In this document: positions 1 through 8,746 of the stretch, piece after piece
Position numbering within the stretch: the stretch's first letter is position 1
How the letters are laid out: the number at the start of each line of letters is the position of its first letter
Source of the DNA: JADJLQ01 sp964405735
Lineage (GTDB): Bacteria > Bacteroidota > Bacteroidia > Chitinophagales > Saprospiraceae
NCBI GenBank assembly: GCA_964405735.1
Contig: CAYOPD010000001.1
Location: 1 to 64,000, forward strand
Reading direction: 5' to 3'
DNA length: 64,000 nucleotides
Translations under genes and position numbers: made by a program
Notes under the pieces: model-generated
Database searches by the model: none
What the model was told of the DNA's origin: nothing
Seen by the model: only the letters and a program-made list of their open reading frames with translations

Positions 1-518
1 GCCCCCGGTGTTCCGGGCGCGATCACGCTGAATTGTTTGCCGGGGAGGTGACCACGCTCAGGAACCACCTGGCATTAAAAAACCGGGAACTCTGGATCTG
101 GGGAGACCGGTTGATCGACGGCAAAGCCACCGGCATTGGTTATTGGGAAGCCAGTTACAACAATACGCACCGGGCCATAGACCTCATCCCAAAAGACGTG
201 GTGATCTGCGACTGGCACTATGAAAGGCCGGATCCCACCGCGATTCTTTTTGCTTTAAAGGGTTTCCGGGTCATCACCTGTCCATGGCGTTTTACGGATG
301 TGACCCTCGAACAACTAAAAATCATGGTGGACAGCCGGAAATTTGCCTCCAGCGCGGTTAAAAACAATTATCAGGGGATGCTGCATACTACCTGGACCGG
401 GGCGGAAGATTTTATCGACCAGTTTTATGGCAAAAAGGAAGTCAATACGGGGCGGGGAGGTAATTATGTGGAGGCTTTCAAAGCCTTGTATGAGGAGATC
501 AATAAATTGGGCAAATAG
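1..518 (+). CDS. GH20-like glycoside hydrolase, 5'-truncated by window edge
   Basis: This is the C-terminal part of a protein whose start lies before the window; the frame is open from base 3. It opens in a Cys-Pro-Arg-Cys-Ser-Gly segment that the next gene also has, and stays closely similar to that gene down to the shared ending (E-x-I-N-K-L-G). The next gene carries a family 20 type Asp-Glu pair, so this copy should be a paralogous secreted beta-N-acetylhexosaminidase-like enzyme, although its own catalytic pair falls outside the window. Its stop codon is separated from the next ATG by one base, so the two are surely co-transcribed. The TTG at base 33 is an internal codon, not a real start. 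Confidence 0.75.
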   Translation, partial: PRCSGRDHAELFAGEVTTLRNHLALKNRELWIWGDRLIDGKATGIGYWEASYNNTHRAIDLIPKDVVICDWHYERPDPTAILFALKGFRVITCPWRFTDVTLEQLKIMVDSRKFASSAVKNNYQGMLHTTWTGAEDFIDQFYGKKEVNTGRGGNYVEAFKALYEEINKLGK

Positions 519-519
519 T

Positions 520-1632
520 ATGAAAAAAATATCCTTCTTTCTTGTATTGCTTTCCACTTTGGCGGCTGAATTACCAGCGCAGGGGGTACTGGATTCCATT
601 ATTCCGGTCCGGGGGATCTGTTTGTCGGCACCGAGCCCGGAAGGAGTGGATAAGTTTGCGGACTTTATTAAGGCTGAACTGGTTCCGCGAAAAGTCAATA
701 CGCTGGTAATCCTGATCGGGTACCGGTATCAATTCAAGTCTCATCCGGAACTGGTGGCGAATAACGCCCTTTCCGAGGAGCAGGTTAAAAAAATCGTTAT
801 GGCCTGTAATGCCGGAGGAATCAGGATCATCCCTCAAATCAACCTGCTTGGACACCAGTCCAGCACCAACCGGCTTGGACCATTACTGAAAGCATATCCC
901 CAGTTTAATGAAACCCCCTGGATTCCGTCAAGGACCGATTCAAGCACCGTGACCTGGCCCAATGAATGGGGTTTGTATTGTTTCAGTTATTGCCCGCTGC
1001 ACCCGGATGTTCATCAGGTGGTCTTTGAGGTTATGGATGAATTGGTGGAAGTCTTTGAAGCCGATGCTTTTCACGCCGGGATGGATGAAGTCTTTTACCT
1101 CGGGGAAGAAAAATGCCCCCGTTGTTCGGGAAGGGACAAAGCAGAATTGTTTGCAGGCGAGGTAACGGCCATCCGGGACCACCTGGTTAAAAAAAACAAA
1201 GAGCTCTGGATTTGGGGAGACCGGCTGATCGACGGAAAAACGACCGGGGTTGGTTTTTGGGAAGGGAGTTATAACAACACCAACCGGGCAATCGATATGA
1301 TCCCGAAGGACGTGTTGATCTGTGACTGGCATTATGAACGGCCCGATCCGACTGCCGTCCTGTTTGCATTAAAAGGCTTCCGGGTGCTTACTTGCCCATG
1401 GCGCTTTACCGATGTTACGCTCGAACAATTAAAAATCATAACCAACCAGAGAAAATTTGCCACACCGGCAGTGAAAAAAAACTACCTGGGCGTCCTCCAT
1501 ACGACCTGGACCGGTGGGGATGATTTTATAGAACAATTTTATGGAAGGAAACCGGTAAACACCAGAAGAGGCGGTAACTATGTGGAAGCATTCAAGGCTT
1601 TGTTTGAAGAGATCAATAAGCTGGGAAACTGA
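520..1632 (+). CDS. Secreted GH20-like beta-N-acetylhexosaminidase-type hydrolase
   Basis: The protein has 370 residues. The ATG at 520 is chosen because it begins a clear signal peptide (MKKISFFLVLLSTLAAELPA then QG); the longer frame upstream only runs through the preceding gene. The mature part looks like a TIM barrel of the GH20 type: a PQINLLGHQS segment near residue 107 and the motif HAGMDE at about 185-190, where Asp189-Glu190 match the polarising Asp and acid/base Glu of family 20. A CPRC pair follows at about 198-201. It has no separate GH20b N-terminal domain and is shorter than classical hexosaminidases, so the substrate is uncertain. It is a tandem duplicate of the truncated gene before it. 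Confidence 0.72.
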   Translation: MKKISFFLVLLSTLAAELPAQGVLDSIIPVRGICLSAPSPEGVDKFADFIKAELVPRKVNTLVILIGYRYQFKSHPELVANNALSEEQVKKIVMACNAGGIRIIPQINLLGHQSSTNRLGPLLKAYPQFNETPWIPSRTDSSTVTWPNEWGLYCFSYCPLHPDVHQVVFEVMDELVEVFEADAFHAGMDEVFYLGEEKCPRCSGRDKAELFAGEVTAIRDHLVKKNKELWIWGDRLIDGKTTGVGFWEGSYNNTNRAIDMIPKDVLICDWHYERPDPTAVLFALKGFRVLTCPWRFTDVTLEQLKIITNQRKFATPAVKKNYLGVLHTTWTGGDDFIEQFYGRKPVNTRRGGNYVEAFKALFEEINKLGN

Positions 1633-1716
1633 GACAGTGAAGGTCGTCCATGGGCCCATTCAAATCTGAAAGGAACAATCTTATTCGCTGACAGTGGCTT
1701 CTTAAGCCGGCGTGTA

Positions 1717-2736
1717 TTATTTGTTATCAAACATCCCTTCATAGCCTCCGGTGCCGCTGCTACGGGTTGCTTTTTGCGGCTCACCCAGGTTGAGGTAATC
1801 TGAGCTGGCTTTTTCTTTGCCGCTCATCAAAAGGAGGTGGCTTTCTTTTTCCCATTTTTCCAACATGCGGGCGCCTTCCTCTTCAAAGACGCCGTTTTGA
1901 AGGTCGACGCTGTTCATGAAGTTTGAAGACAACTCCATGAACCGTTCCATTTCACCGACCTTGGCGGCCACATCATCGGCGATGTTTTCAAGGGCCATGT
2001 CAAACATGGCCCGTTTGTCCTTGTCGCCGGACAATACAGACATGGCTGAACGCATGGCACCGTGAGAAGCCCTGATTGCTTTTCTTTCTTCTTCCTTGAT
2101 CTTAACCTGGTCGCGGGTATCTTCCAGCAGAATTTCTGAATTCTGGTACATCTTGGTGAGTACGCGGTAGAGGATATCCATTTTGGCGCGGAGTTCGTCG
2201 TATTTTGAATTCACTTCCTTAAGCCGGGCCGCTTTGCGGCTGGCGAGGATCATCTGGTTTTCCTGGCCCATTTCTTTGGCCTTGGAGGCGATGAGCATAT
2301 TCTGATTGATCTCTTTGGTGTTTTCATCCACCATGGTGGTCAGCTTGCGGATCTGTCCTTTGAGGTTCCCGATCTGGGTGCTCATCTTGGACAGGTTGTC
2401 TTCCAGGTCATCCACATAATTTTTCAAAATGCCGATGGGATCAATGGTGATGAACAGGCCGGTGATCCAGCGCATGACGCTTTTGTAGGCATAACCCACC
2501 AGGGCCCTCATTTTAGGGTCCAAGACCATATAGATGATGGCCCCCAATGCCAATAACATCAGCACCAGGGTCAGCATATTGCTGGCCAGGGCGATGAGGG
2601 TGGGCAGGGCCTTGTACAACAAAAATCCTCCACCGGCCAGCAAACCGAGCAGGACAACGGTACCGGTGACTCCTTCCGGTCGTTTCCAGAAAGATTTTGG
2701 TTTAGCGGGAGCCGGGTTGAACGGTGTTTCTGCCAT
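1717..2736 (-). CDS. Membrane-anchored coiled-coil protein with PspA/IM30-like layout
   Basis: The protein has 339 residues and I do not recognise a named family for the whole length. Two hydrophobic segments at about residues 24-45 and 48-70 form a membrane hairpin, followed by a basic stretch and then a long alpha-helical region (about 100-300). That region starts with DPIGILKNYVDDLEDNL, which resembles the first helix of PspA/IM30 (DPxxxLxxxxxDMEDxL), and later has a helix rich in Lys/Glu ending SHGAMRSAMSVLSGD, at the place where PspA has a similar Ala-rich turn. The C-terminal tail is Ser/Gly-rich. It follows a coiled-coil gene by 24 bases and probably shares a transcript. A role in membrane maintenance is inference only. 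Confidence 0.6.
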   Translation of the reverse strand: MAETPFNPAPAKPKSFWKRPEGVTGTVVLLGLLAGGGFLLYKALPTLIALASNMLTLVLMLLALGAIIYMVLDPKMRALVGYAYKSVMRWITGLFITIDPIGILKNYVDDLEDNLSKMSTQIGNLKGQIRKLTTMVDENTKEINQNMLIASKAKEMGQENQMILASRKAARLKEVNSKYDELRAKMDILYRVLTKMYQNSEILLEDTRDQVKIKEEERKAIRASHGAMRSAMSVLSGDKDKRAMFDMALENIADDVAAKVGEMERFMELSSNFMNSVDLQNGVFEEEGARMLEKWEKESHLLLMSGKEKASSDYLNLGEPQKATRSSGTGGYEGMFDNK

Positions 2737-2760
2737 GATATCGGTGATTTAAGTTTAAAT

Positions 2761-3309
2761 TTATAAATATTTGTTGAATAAGTCGGTATCGCTTTTAAGC
2801 ACGTCGATGTAGTGCATATAGGTCTCTTCAAAGCGTTCTTTGGTGTCCAGGATCTTTTGGCGGGCCTCTTCGATTTCCTTGTCCGCATTGTCGATTTTAA
2901 ACTGGAATTCCTTGATCTGTTTTTCCAGCTCGAGGATCTGCGCCTGGTGGGCCTTGATTTTTTCCTGCAGGTAGGAAGTTTCGTTTTGTTTCTGGTTGAT
3001 GCGGGTATTGGTTTGTTTTTGCAGGGCCGAATCGAATTCGGATTTTTCTTTCAACAAGACCCCCTCGTAATGTTGGATGTTTTCAAGGATTTTTTCCTTG
3101 GTAATTCCCATGGTGGATGCAGTGGCAAAGGCGGATTTGATGGCCATTTCCTCGCTCATATTCATATCGCGGAGCGCTTTGATCGACTGTTTGAATTTGA
3201 GATAGTCAAAACCCTGTAAGGCCTGTGCTTTTATGGCATTATTGAGAAATTCAAGGCTTTTCCCGTCCAGGTTGGCCGATTTAAACATTTCATTGAGTTG
3301 ATTGAGCAT
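2761..3309 (-). CDS. Coiled-coil hypothetical protein, partner of the PspA-like gene
   Basis: The protein has 182 residues, no signal peptide and no membrane segment. Residues 1-85 look like a small helical domain (KFKQSIKALRDMNMSEEMAIKSAF, cited here in part, then an Ala/Thr-rich turn), and residues 90-165 form a continuous heptad-like coiled coil rich in Lys, Glu and Gln. I know of no assigned function. The stop lies 24 bases upstream of the PspA-like gene on the same strand, so the two are likely translated from one mRNA and may form a complex at the inner membrane, which is inference from spacing and from both being coiled coils. Confidence 0.6.
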   Translation of the reverse strand: MLNQLNEMFKSANLDGKSLEFLNNAIKAQALQGFDYLKFKQSIKALRDMNMSEEMAIKSAFATASTMGITKEKILENIQHYEGVLLKEKSEFDSALQKQTNTRINQKQNETSYLQEKIKAHQAQILELEKQIKEFQFKIDNADKEIEEARQKILDTKERFEETYMHYIDVLKSDTDLFNKYL

Positions 3310-3423
3310 GCCACGTATTTAATTAGGTCAAAATTCGGGGATTTAAAAGGAATGGCGCCATCTTATCGCTTAGCGCCGGAAAAGCCCTTACCAAGTTCGC
3401 CTTTTTTCAGATCAATGAGATCC

Positions 3424-4647
3424 CTATTCACCGGGAAGGTCGAGCACACTGATTACCGGGATGGCGCTCCCCGCAATGCCTTTGACACTGCCATAAAACT
3501 GGGAAGTATTGAGCAAAACCTTGTCGATGATTTTCTCCCTTTGCGACCATAGGCGGTGCATGGCGATTTTTTCTTTTTGCAAATCGTCCTGGATTTGTTT
3601 GAACCCTTCCACGATCGCCTCTATCTGCATTTTGAAATCATTTCCGGTGAGGTAGGCGTAAAGCAGGTTCAGCTTGTCCGATTTGTTTTCCTGTGAACGA
3701 AGGGCAGTGGCCACCTCGATCAGGCCGTGACGCAGGATTCCAGCCAGTGGCTTAAAATCGTCATAGCTGCAGATCCAGACGCCCTGGCGCTCACCCATGT
3801 GGGGCATGTCTTTGGGCATGGCCTGGGTCACCAGGATACCCAGGTCAGCACCCACCAGTCTCATGTCTTCCTTGAATTTTTCAATCCATCCGGCCTGGAA
3901 ATCCCTGGTTCTTTTGCTTTCATAATAAATCGTGCCCGCGTTGGGGATCAACCGCGTATGCACCCGCTGAATACAATCAGCACCACGAACCCCTTTGCGC
4001 ACTTCTTCGATCTCATCCATTGGAAACTGCTCCCGGAGATAATCCTCAATGGCCAGTTCCTGTACCTCACCGGTCAACTGGACGGAAGCCTGGCGGGACT
4101 TTCGCTGAAGGTCTTCAATCAGCTTTTTCTGATCGTCAAGCTGTTTTTCAAGTTCTTTCTGGCGCAATTCCGCTTTCTTGCCTTCTTCCCGCCGTATTTG
4201 TTCCCGGTCCTTGCCGAGTTCCTCCGTCATTTTGATCTGCATCCGGAGCTCCATTTCTGATTTCAGGGATTCCATCTTCCGCTTCAGTTGTTCATTTTCG
4301 ACGGCGGCGGTAGTCAGGGCTTCCAGCCGGCCGGCCATTTCTTTCCGTTCGTTTTCCAGGGTGCTGAGTTTGATGCGGAAATCCTGTTCCTGCTGCACCC
4401 TGATTTGGTCCTGGATTTTGATCCTTTCCTTTTCAATGCGGTCCGCAAACAATTCGTTTTCCTTCAGTTTTTTAGCTTCCAGGTCCTTTTCCCTGCTTTC
4501 AAGCTGGTTCATTCTTTTCTGAAAGTCGGCGTAGAGGGATTCTTCCTTCTCCCTGAATTGTTTTTCCAGGTCCCGGGTCAATTGGCGGCTGATGACTTCT
4601 TCGGCGTGAAAAGCGTGATTGCAGGCCGGGCATACAATTTTTTGCAT
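3424..4647 (-). CDS. DUF2130 family protein
   Basis: The protein has 407 residues when started at the ATG at 4647 (MQKIVCPACNHAFHAEEVIS). A longer frame exists, but its extra 29 residues run into the heptamer repeat array and look non-coding. A single CPAC pair near residue 6 suggests a small metal site or zinc-ribbon remnant. Residues about 20-190 are a long coiled coil. Residues about 200-380 match the DUF2130 domain as I know it, including GADCIQRV, the GTIYYESKRTRDFQ segment and a DLGILVTQAMP strand, a layout reminiscent of nuclease-like folds. Function is unknown. It is on the same strand as the two coiled-coil genes downstream, with a 114-base gap. Confidence 0.8.
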   Translation of the reverse strand: MQKIVCPACNHAFHAEEVISRQLTRDLEKQFREKEESLYADFQKRMNQLESREKDLEAKKLKENELFADRIEKERIKIQDQIRVQQEQDFRIKLSTLENERKEMAGRLEALTTAAVENEQLKRKMESLKSEMELRMQIKMTEELGKDREQIRREEGKKAELRQKELEKQLDDQKKLIEDLQRKSRQASVQLTGEVQELAIEDYLREQFPMDEIEEVRKGVRGADCIQRVHTRLIPNAGTIYYESKRTRDFQAGWIEKFKEDMRLVGADLGILVTQAMPKDMPHMGERQGVWICSYDDFKPLAGILRHGLIEVATALRSQENKSDKLNLLYAYLTGNDFKMQIEAIVEGFKQIQDDLQKEKIAMHRLWSQREKIIDKVLLNTSQFYGSVKGIAGSAIPVISVLDLPGE

Positions 4648-4702
4648 GAATTGAATAATCTGGTTTAGAGGTGCAATATATGTAAAATAGGGGTAATATG
4701 TA

Positions 4703-4769
4703 GGTATGAGGTTTGAGGTTTGAGTGAAATACACTGACCTCGCACCTCTGACCTCGCACCCCTGACCTC
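4703..4769. repeat. Heptamer array (7-nt register) running into scaffold gap 1
   Basis: From 4703 the sequence can be cut into successive 7-base units without slippage up to the gap: GGTATGA, GGTTTGA twice, a diverged pair, then alternating CCTCGCA, CCTCTGA and CCCCTGA. The array lies in the space between the DUF2130 start and the stop codon of the TonB receptor, whose stop is 3 bases beyond the far edge of the gap. See the findings for the genome-wide pattern. Confidence 0.8.
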
Positions 4770-4869
4770 NNNNNNNNNNNNNNNNNNNNNNNNNNNNNNN
4801 NNNNNNNNNNNNNNNNNNNNNNNNNNNNNNNNNNNNNNNNNNNNNNNNNNNNNNNNNNNNNNNNNNNNN
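4770..4869. other. Assembly gap 1 (100 N)
   Basis: Exactly 100 N, a conventional placeholder of unknown true length. It interrupts a heptamer repeat array, which probably caused the break in the assembly. Confidence 0.98.
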
Positions 4870-4872
4870 CTA

Positions 4873-7056
4873 CTAAAACCCCGTCTTGACCATAATACTC
4901 AAATTCCTTCCTGGCGCATTGATACCGCTGGCAAAGACCCGGTAGGAGGTATCCAGCAGATTTTCAAGACTCAGCCTGATCCTGGTTGATTCCGTAAGCT
5001 GCCATCCGGTATGGATATTGATGGTCAGCCAGGCGGGCATACCTTCCGGAGTGGCATAAGCCTCATTGTCTTCCGCATTGAGCAGATATTGATCTATTCT
5101 TTTCCATCCATTGAATAAACCATTGAATTCCAGGCTAAAACCATTCTCCTCATAAAGGAGTCCCGCTTTGCCGGAAAGGGGAGGAATATGGTCCAGTGGG
5201 GTATTTCCCGATTTTTGCAAAATACGTCCCTGGGTCATGGCTGTAGCTACCTGGAGCAGGATACGCTCCGTCACCGGGGTGCGGCCTTCCAATGATAAAC
5301 CGGCAACCCGGGCCTTATTTTTATTCTGGCTGGCCAGTACCCGGCTCCTCACCCCGTCATACACAATACTGTCCATGCCCCGGTAACGGAACGGGGACGT
5401 CACAATAGCGTCAAACAAATAAGTCAGGTATGAATTCAGCTGTACACTCGATCTCCTGTCCTTTCCCCAATGTGTATAATTGACTTCGAGGCTCAGGCTC
5501 TTTTCCGGCCGGAGAGCATCATTAGGCACGATGAGCATGCCTGCCGTAGATTCGAAGACCTTTGCAAGGTCGTCTACATTAGGGGCCCTGAATCCGGTGG
5601 CAATGACCGCTCCCCATTTTGTATTTGGGCCCGGATTATAACTCAATCCAAAGTTGCCGGAATAGGTAAAATGGGCCTGGCGGACCTGGTCAAAAGGGAA
5701 ATCGAAAAATTGCCGCGTACCAAATTTTGAACTGAGTGAAGTCAACCCCAGGCGCAAACCCTCCTGCAAACTCAGTCTTTCCGATACCATTTGGGTGAGC
5801 ATGGCATAAAGGCCGGAACGGATCATCCGGTTGCTTCCGGCAGGGTAGCGGGTATCGAGCGGAGATTGGGAACCATTCAGCCGGTTTTCCAGGTAAGCCG
5901 TCGAACGCAGCGTCTCATATTGAGCGTCCAGGCCAAAGAGAAACTGATGCCCACTGCTTCCGGATTGGTGCATCAGGTCAAAGCCCAAGACATCGACCTT
6001 TTCAAACCGTCTCTGGAGGGCGGGATGGTCTACCCTCCGGTTGTGCCTGCTTTCTTCTACCTGTTGAAAATTCAGATTTACCCGCAGGGGAAAGTGGGTT
6101 TGAAATTCACCCGTGTAAGAAGCCAGCAGCCTCCTCTGTGGACCATAAAACCAATCACCGTTTCGCAGCACCGTTTTAGGATCCGGATCGGTCAGGCGGT
6201 CATACCGGGGAATATCAGAGGAAGTCGAAAACTGAAGGTTGAGGATATGGTCTTCAGCTTCATGGGGCGAATACCGGATCTTGCCCAGCCAATCGGTCTG
6301 CCAGTATCCAGAACCTACCTGCTTCCAGGGTTTGGCGTTGGTCTTTAATACATCTTTTCCATTTTCAAACTCGTAGTAATGATACCGATAACCGTACCGG
6401 TGGTTATAAAATCCGTTTTTCTGCCGGCCACCGTTTAGATCACCGAAACGGGAAAAACTGCCTGAAACCAGCGCAGCCCAGCGTGTACTGCTCCAACTAC
6501 CATCGTAATGGATCATTTTTTCCTGGTTGGCGGTGCTGTACCTGGCCGCAACGCCGGATTGAAGGGTTTTCGACGCCTTGAGGGCTGGTTTCCGTGAAAT
6601 AACGTGCACGACCCCTCCCAGGGCATCGGATCCATAAGCCACGGACGCCGGCCCGAAAAGGATTTCTGTTTTTTCAAGCATATTTGGATCGAGGGTGATG
6701 ATGTTTTGCAAATGTCCGCCACGGTAAATAAGATTATTCAACCGCACCCCGTCCACGACAATCAGGATGCGGTTGGCCTCCAGGCCACGTAAAATCGGGC
6801 TTCCGCCTCCCTGTTGACTTTTTTGGACGGTGATCAGGCCTGTTTTCTGCAGGGCATCCGCCATGGTTTGGGGCATGAACGCTTCGAGATCTTTCGCCGT
6901 AATCGATTTTATGGTCTGGGCGATCTGCCGCAATGACAAGGCGGTGCGTGTGGCGCTGATCACCAACTCATCGGTTTCTTTTAAATATGCAATAGTATCC
7001 TGGCTGCTGATCCCGGAAGTATAAAATAACCACAGGACCAGCCATCTTATTTTCAT
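4873..7056 (-). CDS. TonB-dependent outer-membrane receptor, haem/haemoglobin-receptor-like
   Basis: The protein has 727 residues with an N-terminal signal peptide (MKIRWLVLWLFYTSGISS). The plug domain (about 30-165) has the typical segments ISATRTALSLRQ, QGGGSPILRGLEANRILIVVDG and PASVAYGSDALGGVVHV; the rest is a 22-strand barrel ending LSIMVKTGF with C-terminal Phe. The plug resembles the haemoglobin/transferrin/lactoferrin receptor branch (HutA/HmuR type), but I see no substrate-defining motif, so iron-haem or copper uptake remain possible. A small membrane protein gene lies 77 bases upstream on the same strand and may belong to the same uptake unit. The stop lies at the edge of a repeat-filled assembly gap. 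Confidence 0.85.
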   Translation of the reverse strand: MKIRWLVLWLFYTSGISSQDTIAYLKETDELVISATRTALSLRQIAQTIKSITAKDLEAFMPQTMADALQKTGLITVQKSQQGGGSPILRGLEANRILIVVDGVRLNNLIYRGGHLQNIITLDPNMLEKTEILFGPASVAYGSDALGGVVHVISRKPALKASKTLQSGVAARYSTANQEKMIHYDGSWSSTRWAALVSGSFSRFGDLNGGRQKNGFYNHRYGYRYHYYEFENGKDVLKTNAKPWKQVGSGYWQTDWLGKIRYSPHEAEDHILNLQFSTSSDIPRYDRLTDPDPKTVLRNGDWFYGPQRRLLASYTGEFQTHFPLRVNLNFQQVEESRHNRRVDHPALQRRFEKVDVLGFDLMHQSGSSGHQFLFGLDAQYETLRSTAYLENRLNGSQSPLDTRYPAGSNRMIRSGLYAMLTQMVSERLSLQEGLRLGLTSLSSKFGTRQFFDFPFDQVRQAHFTYSGNFGLSYNPGPNTKWGAVIATGFRAPNVDDLAKVFESTAGMLIVPNDALRPEKSLSLEVNYTHWGKDRRSSVQLNSYLTYLFDAIVTSPFRYRGMDSIVYDGVRSRVLASQNKNKARVAGLSLEGRTPVTERILLQVATAMTQGRILQKSGNTPLDHIPPLSGKAGLLYEENGFSLEFNGLFNGWKRIDQYLLNAEDNEAYATPEGMPAWLTINIHTGWQLTESTRIRLSLENLLDTSYRVFASGINAPGRNLSIMVKTGF

Positions 7057-7133
7057 AGGATTGGTGGTTTTAAAATTTGATTTGAAATGTGATGGGCTTC
7101 CGGAACCAAAGTAGAATTCCGGAACATTTTAAT

Positions 7134-7643
7134 TTAAATCATTTCCTCCGGCGGAGGGAACCACATCAGCCAGGGATGATTCAGGTGCCTGGTTTTAAGT
7201 TCAGGAAATCCGTCATGGCGTAGCCCTGGTGGGGGCTCAGGCGCCTCAAGAATTTCCTGGTATATCCAGTCCGGCACCAGGATGCGGGAGATTTGCTGGT
7301 CCGGTTGTTTGCCTTTTTGATGAAGATCGACGATTTCCTGGAGCAGGTATTCTTCGTACCAGTCGTGCACGGCGGTCAGCCTGACGGTGTCCCCATCCTG
7401 TCTTTGAGTCCGGATATCGTATCTCCTGCCTTCATAAATGAATTCCCGCTCATCTAGGCGGATCCGGTTGAATTCGGCCACCGGCAGATCCAATGAATCG
7501 AGGCGGTGGTTCCCGCGTTCCTCTCCCTGCATGAGCTTGCGATGTGCGACGACCCTGAAATGCAAATGCGTGATCTTGACGAAAGGAAAAGCCATCACCC
7601 CTGCCAGGATAAAAAACACAAGGTTTTTGCAAATCGACTTCAT
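7134..7643 (-). CDS. Small membrane-anchored hypothetical protein upstream of TonB receptor
   Basis: The protein has 169 residues when started at the ATG at 7643 (MKSICKNLVFFILAG), which places it 13 bases after the gpsA stop. A longer frame from 7688 would overlap gpsA and delay the membrane segment, so it is rejected. One hydrophobic helix at about residues 6-25 anchors or exports the protein; the rest is soluble and charged, with an EFIYEGRRYDI segment near residue 65 and a Pro-rich C-terminus (FPPPEEMI). I do not recognise the family. The position between gpsA and a TonB receptor suggests an accessory periplasmic role, but that rests on context only. Confidence 0.65.
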   Translation of the reverse strand: MKSICKNLVFFILAGVMAFPFVKITHLHFRVVAHRKLMQGEERGNHRLDSLDLPVAEFNRIRLDEREFIYEGRRYDIRTQRQDGDTVRLTAVHDWYEEYLLQEIVDLHQKGKQPDQQISRILVPDWIYQEILEAPEPPPGLRHDGFPELKTRHLNHPWLMWFPPPEEMI

Positions 7644-7656
7644 GCCTAAGCCGAAA

Positions 7657-8703
7657 TTACGACAAATCTTCTTCGATAAAATCCACATCTTTCTTTACCG
7701 GGTACCGCATCAGAAAATTGATGCCTTCCTGGATGTCATACTCTTCATATACTGCCCGGTAGAGGATCTCAATGATGGGAGACCGCATGCGGTATGATTT
7801 GAGCAGGTAATAGACGATTTTAAGCGTACGCGCCCCTTCAGCCAATTCTTCTGAAGTATTTAGCACCGTTTTAATTTTCTCCCCTCTGCCCAGGCGTTTG
7901 CCAAACTGGTAATTGCGGCTGTCTGTACTGGTCGCCGTGGCGATCAGGTCCCCTATGCCGGCGGTTCCCAAAAAAGCGCTGCTGCCGGCTCCCATACTTT
8001 GGCCAAAATGAATGATCTCACCCAGGCCGCGAGTGATGAGGATCGCCTGGATGTTCTTGCCCAACCCCAGTCCGTCGAGGATCCCGCTGCCAATGGCGAT
8101 GATGTTTTTTAGAGCGCCGGCGATCTGCGCCCCTTTCAGGTCATTGCTCCCAAAAACGAAAAACTTCTTGCTCGATAACACTTCGGTACCCACCCTGACC
8201 ACTTCATCGAATTCACTTGCGATCACCGTGGCGGTCGGCTGTCCATCCAGGATTTCCTTGGCGAGGTTGGGCCCGCTGAGGCAACCGATTCGGAGCACAC
8301 TGGTTTGCTGGCGGATCAATTCGCTGATCGTAAGTACTTTCTCCTTTCGCAGGTCGGTTTTGCCCAGGTCCTCTACCGTGATATCTTTCAGGACAAAACC
8401 CTTGGTGCCGTGAATGAGGACATGGGCCGGGCTGAGGTAGGGTGCCGCTTCCCGGATCATGTCGGTAAAGCTATCGGAAGGCACAATGGGAAAAATCAAC
8501 TTGCTCGAACGGATCGCTTCCTCCATGGAATTCGTGGCTACGATCCGCTCTGACAAGGCCACATTAAACATCTGGTGATCCACATTGATTTTGCGAAGGG
8601 TTTCCGGATTTCTGGTAAATACCCGAACATGGACATTATGGGCAAGCAATATAGATACTGCAATTCCGAAACTGCCGGCTCCAATGACTACCACTTCCTT
8701 CAT
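7657..8703 (-). CDS. gpsA: Glycerol-3-phosphate dehydrogenase [NAD(P)+]
   Basis: The protein has 348 residues, near the usual 330-340. It reduces dihydroxyacetone phosphate to sn-glycerol 3-phosphate for phospholipid synthesis in the cytosol. The Rossmann glycine motif GAGSFG is at residues 7-12. Further family segments are HGTKGF (about 99), SGPNLAKEI (about 144) and the catalytic region GALKNIIAIGSGILDGLGLG (about 196), whose Lys is the conserved proton donor in this family, with TRGLGEI following. It lies in the same-strand run below yidC and the DUF6438 lipoprotein, 43 bases after the latter, so it is probably part of that transcript. Confidence 0.95.
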   Translation of the reverse strand: MKEVVVIGAGSFGIAVSILLAHNVHVRVFTRNPETLRKINVDHQMFNVALSERIVATNSMEEAIRSSKLIFPIVPSDSFTDMIREAAPYLSPAHVLIHGTKGFVLKDITVEDLGKTDLRKEKVLTISELIRQQTSVLRIGCLSGPNLAKEILDGQPTATVIASEFDEVVRVGTEVLSSKKFFVFGSNDLKGAQIAGALKNIIAIGSGILDGLGLGKNIQAILITRGLGEIIHFGQSMGAGSSAFLGTAGIGDLIATATSTDSRNYQFGKRLGRGEKIKTVLNTSEELAEGARTLKIVYYLLKSYRMRSPIIEILYRAVYEEYDIQEGINFLMRYPVKKDVDFIEEDLS

Positions 8704-8746
8704 CGGGGTCTAATGTAGGCAGATTTAAAAATTAAAAATCCGGATT

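Noticed and set aside
3298..3552. Short plus-strand frame between the DUF2130 and coiled-coil genes
   Set aside because: It overlaps the ends of two real minus-strand genes and encodes nothing recognisable.
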